DNA of 64,000 nucleotides from JAVBOW01 sp031550615 (GTDB taxonomy: Bacteria > Bacteroidota > Bacteroidia > Bacteroidales > Rikenellaceae), in assembly GCA_031550615.1 (NCBI GenBank), contig JAVBOL010000007.1, positions 1 to 64,000 of the forward strand, given 5' to 3'. A program made the translations under genes and the position numbers. Each line of letters opens with the position of its first letter. Positions within the stretch are counted from its first letter, which is position 1. Below the pieces are notes generated by a model that saw only the letters and a list, made by a program, of their open reading frames with translations, was not told where the DNA came from and did no database searches. Positions 9,457 to 15,737 of this stretch are shown piece by piece.

Positions 9457-10155
9457 ATGGAGCAAAAGAGCAAAAAAATATTCTACTCGATGGGCGAAGT
9501 CACCGAGATGTTCGACGTGAACCCTTCGCTGATCCGTTTCTGGGAGAAGCAATTCCCCATACTGAAACCCCACAAGAATAAAAAGGGCAACCGCATGTTC
9601 ACCGCCGCCGACGTGGAGAACCTCAGGCTGATATACCACCTGGTGAAAGAGAAGGGGATGACCCTGGCCGGGGCGGGCAAGGCGCTGCGAAAGGGAGGCG
9701 ATGAAACCACCCGCGAGGCGGAGCTTACGGAGCGTCTGCTCAAAATACGCTCGATGCTCGAGGAGATACGCCAGGAGCTGGCCGAGCCGGGCGAAAACGC
9801 CATAGTGATCGAGCATCACGAAGAGCCGGCCCGCGTGGTGGAGTTCGCCGTGGAAGACGTGCAGACGGCCTCAGGGCAGCAAACCGTATCGGAGCCGGAA
9901 ATCATCCCGGAAGCCGGGACGGAGCCTGAGTTGGAAGCAGTTCCGGCGCAGGAAGCAATTCACGAGGCCCTGCCCCTGGCGGAGCCGGAAACGGAGTCCG
10001 AGATGGAACCCCAGGCGGACCCGGAATCCGAGCCGGAGCAGGAACCCCTGGCGGACCCGGAATCTGAGCCGGAACAGGAATCCGAGCCGGAGCACCAGCC
10101 CGAACCGGAACCCGCTCCCCAACCGCTCCCCTATTTCCAGCAATCTTTGTTTTAG
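9457..10155 (+). CDS. MerR-family regulator with acidic repeat tail
   Basis: DNA-binding regulator of 232 aa. Residues about 8-80 form a MerR winged helix: FYSMGEVTEMFDVNPSLIRF, WEKQFPILKPHKNKKGNR, and FTAADVENLRLIYHLVKEKG. A short coiled region (about 90-120) follows. The last 110 residues are almost only Glu, Pro, Ala, Ser and Gln, with a 12-residue unit (ADPESEPEQEPL) repeated in tandem. No effector-binding domain is visible. The ATG at 9457 is chosen because it gives MEQKSKKIFYSMGEV, the usual start. Nif3 begins on the next base after the stop codon, so the genes are cotranscribed. The target is unknown. Confidence 0.88.
   Translation: MEQKSKKIFYSMGEVTEMFDVNPSLIRFWEKQFPILKPHKNKKGNRMFTAADVENLRLIYHLVKEKGMTLAGAGKALRKGGDETTREAELTERLLKIRSMLEEIRQELAEPGENAIVIEHHEEPARVVEFAVEDVQTASGQQTVSEPEIIPEAGTEPELEAVPAQEAIHEALPLAEPETESEMEPQADPESEPEQEPLADPESEPEQESEPEHQPEPEPAPQPLPYFQQSLF
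10015..10086 (+). repeat. 36-bp coding tandem repeat (two units)
   Basis: Units 10015-10050 and 10051-10086 are nearly identical and both encode the acidic unit ADPESEPEQE plus two residues. More degenerate GAGCCGGAA copies flank them. Such arrays can change length by slippage without shifting frame. Confidence 0.8.
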
Positions 10156-10944
10156 ATGAAAATAAGCGACATAACCGCCGCCATTGAGGAATTTGCGCCG
10201 CTACGCACCCAGGAGGGTTTCGACAACTCGGGACTGCTGGTTGGCGAAACGGGATCGGAAGTGCACGCCGCGCTGCTGTGTGTGGACATAACCGAGCAGG
10301 TCATGGATCTGGCCGAGGCGTTGGGCGCGGATATGGTCATCTCGCACCACCCGGTGATCTTCACCCCCCTGCGCCGCCTGACCGGAGCGACGGGCGCCGA
10401 AAGGATCGTCGCACGCGCAATACGCCGCGGCATAGCACTTTACGCATGCCACACCAACCTCGACGTGGCGCACGGAGGGCTGAGCTGGAGGCTTGCCGAG
10501 ATACTCGGCCTTGAAAACGTCAGGCTGCTGAGCCCCACGTGCGACGAGTGCACAGGGTTCGGCGTGACGGGTACGCTGCCCGCGCCGACCCCGATAGCGG
10601 AGTTCCTCGGTTCAGTGGCTGAAAAACTCGGCGTGAGGGCATTGCGCCATTCGCTCCCGGTATCGCAAACGGTATCGCGCGTGGCGGTGAGTAGCGGCTC
10701 GGGGGCGTCGCTGATAGATGCCGCTGCAGCCTCGGGGGCCGACGTTTTCGTGGCGGCCGACTTCAAGTACAACCATTTCGTCGAGGTGCAGGGTCGCATC
10801 ACCATCGCCGACGCGGGGCATTTCGAGAGCGAATTTTGCGCCGTGGACGTTTTATTTGAAATAATACGGAAAAAATTTCCTACTTTTGCACTCCATAAAT
10901 GCGGCGAAGGGAGCAATCCCGTCCATTATCTGCTAAATAATTGA
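10156..10944 (+). CDS. Nif3-like dinuclear metal centre protein
   Basis: Member of the NIF3/YbgI family, hexameric proteins with a two-metal site; in bacteria GTP cyclohydrolase I type 2 activity has been assigned to some, but the true role is unsettled. The 262-aa product has the metal ligands in place: ISHHPVIF (two histidines), ACHTNLDVAHGG, and the C-terminal DAGHFESE block. FDNSGLLVG near residue 22 is also diagnostic. The length equals the short form without the inserted PII-like domain. The start ATG follows the MerR stop with no gap, and the end contains a promoter for the next gene. Confidence 0.92.
   Translation: MKISDITAAIEEFAPLRTQEGFDNSGLLVGETGSEVHAALLCVDITEQVMDLAEALGADMVISHHPVIFTPLRRLTGATGAERIVARAIRRGIALYACHTNLDVAHGGLSWRLAEILGLENVRLLSPTCDECTGFGVTGTLPAPTPIAEFLGSVAEKLGVRALRHSLPVSQTVSRVAVSSGSGASLIDAAAASGADVFVAADFKYNHFVEVQGRITIADAGHFESEFCAVDVLFEIIRKKFPTFALHKCGEGSNPVHYLLNN
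10855..10888 (+). promoter_or_regulatory. Internal promoter for the zinc-ribbon gene
   Basis: TTTG at 10855-10858 and TACTTTTG at 10881-10888 form a Bacteroidetes-type promoter, with slightly long spacing (22 bases). It lies inside the 3' end of the Nif3 gene and about 67 bases before the next ATG. Confidence 0.5.
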
Positions 10945-10955
10945 AAAACATAGAT

Positions 10956-11714
10956 ATGGCAACATCATCCAAACGCGCAGCCGAAGCTACCGACTACTCG
11001 ATGCAGGAGAAGATCCTCGCACTGTACGAGTTGCAGAAGATCGACAGCAAGATAGACGAGATCAACAAGATCAAAGGTGAGCTCCCGCTCGAAGTGCAGG
11101 ACCTCGAAGACGAAGTGGCCGGTCTGCGCACCCGAATCGAGAATATAACCGCCGAAATAGACAACCTGGGCGCCCTGACCCGTCAGCGCAAAGAGGAGTC
11201 CGAGAACGCTAAAGCCGCTATCGCGAAATACGAGGAGCAGCAGAATAACGTGCGCAACAACCGCGAATTCGACTCGCTATCCAAAGAGATCGAATACCAG
11301 AAACTCGAGATCGAACTTTGCGATAAACGCCTGAAGGAGTACAGCGCAGAGACCAAGATCAAGAAAAAAATGGCCGAAGACGCCGAAGCCATAATGGCCG
11401 AGCGCCAGATCGACCTGCAAAACAAGAAGAAGGAGCTCGAAGGCATCGAGCAGGAGACAGCCAGGGAGATCGAAACCCTCGCCGCCCAATCCGAAATCGC
11501 GCAGGTGAAGATCGACGCCCGCCTGTTGAGCGCCTACAAGCGTCTGCGCCAGAACGTGCACAACGGACTGGCTGTGGTGACCGTCAAACGCGACGCGTGT
11601 GGCGGCTGCTTCAACCGCATCCCGCCCCAGAGGCAATTCGACATCCGCCAGAACAAGAAGATCATCGTCTGCGAATACTGCGGCCGTATCCTCGTGTCCG
11701 ACGAAGTGGAATAA
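10956..11714 (+). CDS. Coiled-coil protein with C4-type zinc ribbon
   Basis: The 252-aa protein is mostly a long charged helical hairpin (residues about 20-190, many Glu/Lys heptads) and ends in a zinc ribbon: CGGC near residue 212 and CEYC near 238, separated by RIPPQRQFDIRQNKK. This is the architecture of the widespread zf-RING_7/COG1579 proteins, which resemble nucleic-acid-binding hairpins; their exact role is unknown. The ATG at 10956 is used; a TTG overlapping the Nif3 stop is less likely. The association with Nif3 is common in Bacteroidetes. A strong terminator follows. Confidence 0.88.
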   Translation: MATSSKRAAEATDYSMQEKILALYELQKIDSKIDEINKIKGELPLEVQDLEDEVAGLRTRIENITAEIDNLGALTRQRKEESENAKAAIAKYEEQQNNVRNNREFDSLSKEIEYQKLEIELCDKRLKEYSAETKIKKKMAEDAEAIMAERQIDLQNKKKELEGIEQETAREIETLAAQSEIAQVKIDARLLSAYKRLRQNVHNGLAVVTVKRDACGGCFNRIPPQRQFDIRQNKKIIVCEYCGRILVSDEVE

Positions 11715-11734
11715 CCGGCAACATGAGACTGTTC

Positions 11735-11776
11735 GCAAAAGCCGCCCCAGATACGCCGGGCGGCTTTTGCCTTTAT
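11735..11776 (+). terminator. Strong terminator
   Basis: A 13-bp perfect stem (GCAAAAGCCGCCC at 11735-11747 with its complement at 11758-11770) and a 10-base loop, followed by a T-rich stretch. It ends the MerR-Nif3-zinc-ribbon transcript. Confidence 0.85.
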
Positions 11777-11790
11777 AATACCTTATAAAT

Positions 11791-12669
11791 ATGGCGCACG
11801 ATCACACACACGACCACGCGGGAGAGAACATAAAGATGGCCTTCTGGCTCAACCTCTCCTTCAGCGTCATCGAGATATTCGGCGGGCTGCTGACCAACAG
11901 CATAGCCATTATATCCGATGCGCTGCACGACCTGGGCGACAGCTTCTCTCTCGCCATGGCGTGGTATTTTCAAAAATTATCGAAAAAGGGCGGCAATCCG
12001 CGTTTCACCTACGGCTACCGGCGATTTTCGCTGTTAGGGGCGCTTATCAACTCGCTGGTGCTGCTCGTCGGCTCGGGATTCGTGATCCTCGCCGCCGTGG
12101 GACGCATCATGGCGCCCCAACAGGCCAACGCCGCCGGCATGCTGGCGCTGGCCGTGATGGGTGTGCTGTTCAATGGCGTGGCGGTGATGAAACTCAAAAA
12201 AGGCAACTCGCTCAACGAGCGCGCGGTGATGCTGCACCTTATGGAAGACGTGCTGGGCTGGGCGGCGGTGCTCGTGGCAAGCCTGGTGATGATGGTCGTC
12301 CACGTGCCGGTGCTCGACCCCGTGCTTTCGCTGCTTATCTCCTGTTATATACTTTTCAATATATACCGTAACCTGCGCGACACGCTGAGGGTGATCCTCC
12401 AGGGCGCACCCGAGGGCATCGACCGCGGGCAGATCGAGAAACTTATCGTCGCCACGCCCGGCGTGGACTCGGTGCACGACATCCACCTGTGGAGCATGGA
12501 CGGCGATTATAACGTGATGACCGCGCACGTGGTGACGGACGGCAAAGCCGATCCGGCGGCGCTCAAATGCGACCTCAAGAAAAAACTCGCCGGGGCGGGC
12601 ATCAACCACCCGACCATAGAGTTGGAATCGCGCGGCGAGAGTTGCCCGATGGACGAGGGATGTTGCTGA
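11791..12669 (+). CDS. Cation diffusion facilitator (metal efflux)
   Basis: Inner-membrane antiporter that exports Zn2+ or a similar divalent metal. The 292-aa product starts with a His/Asp-rich metal-binding stretch (MAHDHTHDH), then six membrane helices. The metal site of helix 2 is ALHDLGD, and that of helix 5 is HLMEDVLG, keeping the His and Asp of the usual HxxxD pair. A GNSLNERAVMLH loop lies between them. The C-terminal cytoplasmic domain begins near residue 205 (VDSVHDIHLWSMDG) and ends SCPMDEGCC, with extra cysteines. It stands alone between a terminator and serS. Confidence 0.93.
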   Translation: MAHDHTHDHAGENIKMAFWLNLSFSVIEIFGGLLTNSIAIISDALHDLGDSFSLAMAWYFQKLSKKGGNPRFTYGYRRFSLLGALINSLVLLVGSGFVILAAVGRIMAPQQANAAGMLALAVMGVLFNGVAVMKLKKGNSLNERAVMLHLMEDVLGWAAVLVASLVMMVVHVPVLDPVLSLLISCYILFNIYRNLRDTLRVILQGAPEGIDRGQIEKLIVATPGVDSVHDIHLWSMDGDYNVMTAHVVTDGKADPAALKCDLKKKLAGAGINHPTIELESRGESCPMDEGCC

Positions 12670-12695
12670 ATAATTCTCAAAAAAACCTATCTTTG
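12663..12695 (+). promoter_or_regulatory. Promoter of serS
   Basis: TATCTTTG at 12688-12695 is an exact -7 box; a TTG at 12663-12665 may serve as the -33 element, with slightly long spacing. The serS ATG lies 21 bases after the box. Confidence 0.55.
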
Positions 12696-12716
12696 TAACC
12701 TGTAATAGAAAAAACC

Positions 12717-13988
12717 ATGCTGACGCTTAAACAAATCCGCGACGATAAAGCCACCGCCATAGCGCGCCTGGCCAAAAAAGGGGTCGACGCAGCCCCCATC
12801 ATTGCACGTATCGAAGAACTGGACGACGCACGCAAAGCCCTGCAAAACGCCCTGGACACCAATCTGGCCGAGCAGAATGCGATAGCCAAGCAGGTGGGCG
12901 CGCTTTTCGCCCAGGGCAAGCGCGACGAGGCCGAAGCGGCCAAAGCGCGCTCGGCGGAGCTCAAAGAGCTCTCGCGCGAACTGGAAGATAAACTGCGCGA
13001 AGGCGTGGCGGCCCTCGACGCGGTGATAGTCACCCTGCCCAACGTCCCGGCGGAGATCGTCCCCGAGGGGCGCGTGGCCGAGGATAACGTGGTAGTCAGG
13101 CAGGGCGGGCAGATGCCCTCCCTGGGCGCAGACGCGCTGCCCCACTGGGAATTGGTGCGCAAATACGACATTATCGACTTCGAGTTGGGCGTGAAGCTCA
13201 CCGGAGCCGGTTTCCCGGTATACAAAGGCGCGGGCGCGGCGATACAGCGCGCGCTGATAACATATTTCCTGGACCACAACATCTCGGCGGGATATACCGA
13301 ATACATGCCCCCCCTGATGGTCAACGAGGCGTCGGGCTTCGGCACCGGCCAACTGCCCGACAAAGAGGGACAGATGTACCACGCCACGGTCGATAATTTC
13401 TACCTGATACCCACTGCCGAGGTGCCCGTCACCAACATCTACCGCGACGTGATCGTCGAGGCCAAAGATCTGCCCGTCAAGATGACCGCCTACACGCCCT
13501 GCTTCCGCCGCGAGGCCGGATCGTACGGCAAGGACGTGAGGGGGCTCAACCGTCTGCACCAGTTCGACAAGGTGGAGATAGTGCGCATCGAGCGCCCCGA
13601 GGACTCCTATGCCGCGCTGGACGAAATGGTGGCGCACGTCGAGGCCCTGGTCCGTTCGCTCGGGCTGCCCTACCGCATCCTGCGCCTGTGCGGCGGCGAT
13701 ATGAGCTTCACCTCGGCGCTGACCTACGACTTCGAGGTCTACTCCGCGGCGCAGGGCCGCTGGCTGGAGGTGTCGAGCGTGTCCAACTTCGAATCGTTCC
13801 AGGCCAACCGCCTCAAACTGCGCTACCGCGACGAAAACCGCAAGGTGCAGCTGGCACATACCCTTAACGGCTCGTCGCTGGCCCTGCCGCGCATACTTGC
13901 CGCCATCCTGGAGAACAACCAGACTCCCGAGGGTATCGCGATCCCCGAGGTGCTAAAGCCCTATATGCGCACCGGTATCATTAAGTAG
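12717..13988 (+). CDS. serS: Seryl-tRNA synthetase
   Basis: Charges tRNA-Ser with serine. The 423-aa protein begins with the long antiparallel coiled coil that grips the tRNA variable arm (residues about 30-100). The class II core follows: a motif 2 loop in FRREAGSYGKDVRGLNRLHQ, ahead of QFDKVE, and a C-terminal block containing SSVSNFESFQANRLKLRYR and HTLNGSSLALPRILAAILEN (motif 3). The start MLTLKQIRDDK is the normal family start, and the length is usual. It is a single gene with its own promoter. Confidence 0.98.
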   Translation: MLTLKQIRDDKATAIARLAKKGVDAAPIIARIEELDDARKALQNALDTNLAEQNAIAKQVGALFAQGKRDEAEAAKARSAELKELSRELEDKLREGVAALDAVIVTLPNVPAEIVPEGRVAEDNVVVRQGGQMPSLGADALPHWELVRKYDIIDFELGVKLTGAGFPVYKGAGAAIQRALITYFLDHNISAGYTEYMPPLMVNEASGFGTGQLPDKEGQMYHATVDNFYLIPTAEVPVTNIYRDVIVEAKDLPVKMTAYTPCFRREAGSYGKDVRGLNRLHQFDKVEIVRIERPEDSYAALDEMVAHVEALVRSLGLPYRILRLCGGDMSFTSALTYDFEVYSAAQGRWLEVSSVSNFESFQANRLKLRYRDENRKVQLAHTLNGSSLALPRILAAILENNQTPEGIAIPEVLKPYMRTGIIK

Positions 13989-14047
13989 CGGAATTTTATC
14001 CCTCTGGACAACAAATCGTATGGCAATGGACGTTAGTGTCAAAAATA

Positions 14048-14078
14048 TTTTGCCATTCTGAAAATGTATAATATCTTT
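14048..14078 (+). promoter_or_regulatory. Consensus Bacteroidetes promoter of the ferredoxin gene
   Basis: TTTG at 14048-14051, exactly 19 bases, then TATCTTTG at 14071-14078. The ferredoxin ATG lies 71 bases further on, leaving a leader of about 65 bases. Confidence 0.75.
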
Positions 14079-14149
14079 GCGGGTACCGATCCGGGATGCG
14101 CCCCGGGGTAACGATGAAATTTCACTTTAAACTTTAATTAATAAACGTA

Positions 14150-14320
14150 ATGGCTTACAAAATTCAAGAAGACGTTTGCACGGCTTGCGGAACGTGCATC
14201 GACGAGTGCCCCGTAGAGGCTATCTCTGCCGGCGATGTTTACAAGATCGATCCTTCGACGTGCACCGACTGCGGTTCCTGCGCAGACGTTTGCCCCGTTG
14301 AGGCAATCATACCTAACTAA
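14150..14320 (+). CDS. 2[4Fe-4S] ferredoxin (56 aa)
   Basis: Small electron carrier with two four-iron clusters. The 56-residue protein has both CxxCxxC...CP motifs: CTACGTCIDECPVEAIS and CTDCGSCADVCPVEAI. The two halves are clear duplicates of each other, as in clostridial-type ferredoxins. The acidic composition and ATG start (MAYKIQEDVC) match the family. It has its own strong promoter and terminator, so it is transcribed alone. Its redox partners cannot be told from the neighbourhood; anaerobic metabolism with pyruvate:ferredoxin-type enzymes would be usual. Confidence 0.96.
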   Translation: MAYKIQEDVCTACGTCIDECPVEAISAGDVYKIDPSTCTDCGSCADVCPVEAIIPN

Positions 14321-14340
14321 TCGTTAGGAACGCAAATGAA

Positions 14341-14372
14341 ATAAGGCTGCCTATGGGCGGCCTTATTTTTTT
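14341..14372 (+). terminator. Terminator after ferredoxin
   Basis: An 11-bp stem (14341-14351 with 14356-14366, one G-T pair) with a TATG loop, followed by TTTTTT. Confidence 0.85.
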
Positions 14373-14417
14373 GTGGTGGCGGTGCATAATGCGCGTTCAC
14401 GGGGACGGCTTTTTTCT

Positions 14418-14425
14418 TAACTTTG
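14418..14425 (+). promoter_or_regulatory. -7 box immediately before the mqnC ATG
   Basis: TAACTTTG lies six bases upstream of the ATG at 14432, the same spacing as in the riboflavin kinase gene. A start of transcription at or next to the ATG would give a leaderless mRNA. Confidence 0.55.
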
Positions 14426-14431
14426 CGACCT

Positions 14432-15523
14432 ATGGAAAGTTCGCTGTTCTCCCGCATACTCGACCGCAGGGCGGTTTCTCCCGATGAGGCGCTTTGGCTG
14501 TGGCACAACGTGCCGGCGGCGGAGTTGGCTGCGTTGGGCGATGCGCTCAGGCGCTCGGCGGTCGACGACCCCGAGGTGGTGACCTGGCAGATCGACCGCA
14601 ACGTCAACATTACCAACGTTTGCATCTCGGGGTGTAAATTCTGTAACTTCCATTGCCGGCCCGCCGAGCGCGAAAAGTCCTATATAACCTCGCTGGACGA
14701 ATACCGCGCCAAGATCGACCAGACGCTTGCGCTGGGTGGCGACCAACTGCTGTTGCAGGGCGGACTGCATCCCGCGTTGGGCATAGACTATTACGAGGGC
14801 CTTTTCCGTGACCTGAAATCGCTCTACCCCACCCTTAAACTCCATGCGCTGGGCGCCCCCGAGGTGGCGCACATCGCGCGCATCAGCGGCATAGGGGTGC
14901 AACAGGTGCTGGAAAGGCTGGTGGCCGCCGGGCTCGATTCGCTTCCCGGGGCCGGGGCCGAGATACTCTGCGATACCGTGCGCCGCCGCATCTCGCCCGC
15001 CAAACCTTCGGTCGCCCAGTGGTGCGAAGTGATGCGCATAGCCCACCGCATGGGGCTGGCCACGTCGGCGACGATGATGTACGGCCACGTGGAGAGCGTC
15101 GAACAGCGCATCTGGCACCTGATGACCATACGCGACCTGCAAGCCGAGGTGCCGGTCGGAAACCCCGGGTTCGTAGCCTTCATCCCCTGGATATTCCGCA
15201 GCGCGGGCACGCAACTCGAAGCGGAAGGGGTGCAGAGCCATTTTTCGCCGTTGGAATACGTGCGCATGATCGCCCTTTCGCGAATCGTGCTACACAACGT
15301 GCGCAACATCCAGGCTTCTTGGCTAACCGTAGGCAAGGCCACGGCGCAGGTAGCCCTGCACGCCGGGGCCAACGACATGGGCTCGATAATGATCGAGGAA
15401 AACGTCGTTTCGTCCGCCGGGGCATTCGACAGTTTCGACGCCGAAGGCATACAGGCGGCTATCCGCGAGGCCGGATTCACCCCGCGGCTGCGCGACCAAC
15501 GGTACCGTATGCGCAGTTTATAA
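14432..15523 (+). CDS. mqnC: Cyclic dehypoxanthinyl futalosine synthase
   Basis: Radical SAM enzyme of the futalosine pathway to menaquinone; it cyclises dehypoxanthinyl futalosine. The 363-aa product has the cluster motif CISGCKFC (CxxxCxxC) after NVNITNV. Family blocks include LLQGGLHPALGIDYYEGLF, LHALGAPEVAHIA, GLDSLPGAGAEIL, ATMMYGHVES and NIQASWLTVGKA, ending with GANDMGSIMIEENVVSSAG. These favour MqnC over MqnE. The start ATG at 14432 is chosen over a TTG at 14423 that sits in the promoter box. The other mqn genes are not in this window. Its presence indicates that this organism makes menaquinone by the futalosine route. Confidence 0.9.
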   Translation: MESSLFSRILDRRAVSPDEALWLWHNVPAAELAALGDALRRSAVDDPEVVTWQIDRNVNITNVCISGCKFCNFHCRPAEREKSYITSLDEYRAKIDQTLALGGDQLLLQGGLHPALGIDYYEGLFRDLKSLYPTLKLHALGAPEVAHIARISGIGVQQVLERLVAAGLDSLPGAGAEILCDTVRRRISPAKPSVAQWCEVMRIAHRMGLATSATMMYGHVESVEQRIWHLMTIRDLQAEVPVGNPGFVAFIPWIFRSAGTQLEAEGVQSHFSPLEYVRMIALSRIVLHNVRNIQASWLTVGKATAQVALHAGANDMGSIMIEENVVSSAGAFDSFDAEGIQAAIREAGFTPRLRDQRYRMRSL

Positions 15524-15542
15524 AAATTATTCTGCCGCAAAT

Positions 15543-15573
15543 TTTGCAATTGCCGCACAAATGTCTATTTTTG
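15543..15573 (+). promoter_or_regulatory. Consensus promoter of the tRNA gene
   Basis: TTTG at 15543-15546, exactly 19 bases, then TATTTTTG at 15566-15573 followed by CA. The tRNA starts 37 bases later. Confidence 0.75.
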
Positions 15574-15609
15574 CACTCCGTAAGGGATGAAAATCCCGAG
15601 CGGACAAGG

Positions 15610-15684
15610 GGGCCTATAGCTCAGTTGGTTAGTAGCACCTGACTCATAATCAGGGGGTCACAGGTTCAAGCCCTGTTGGGCCCA
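15610..15684 (+). tRNA. tRNA with anticodon CAT (Met or lysidine-type Ile)
   Basis: The cloverleaf folds by eye: acceptor GGGCCTA with TGGGCCC (one G-T pair), anticodon arm CCTGA-CTCATAA-TCAGG with CAT at 15645-15647, variable loop GGGTC, and T arm ACAGG-TTCAAGC-CCTGT. CCA is not encoded. The D arm reads GCTC...TAGC, with one base more than the usual GCTC...GAGC and a mismatched pair. CAT anticodons serve initiator Met, elongator Met or Ile2. The regular acceptor pair rules out the initiator, but I cannot separate the other two. Confidence 0.9.
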
Positions 15685-15693
15685 CTCCCTTAA

Positions 15694-15731
15694 AAACAAT
15701 AAAGGCTGCCTTTGGGCAGCCTTTATTGTTT
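15694..15731. terminator. Bidirectional terminator, 17-bp stem
   Basis: 15694-15710 pairs perfectly with 15715-15731 around a TTTG loop. A-rich and T-rich arms make it work in both directions, for the tRNA and for the converging protease-like gene. Confidence 0.85.
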
Positions 15732-15737
15732 AAACAC

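Noticed and set aside
12230..12260. Altered metal motif HLMEDVLG in the cation efflux protein
   Set aside because: The metal-binding His and Asp keep their HxxxD spacing; only the residues between differ.
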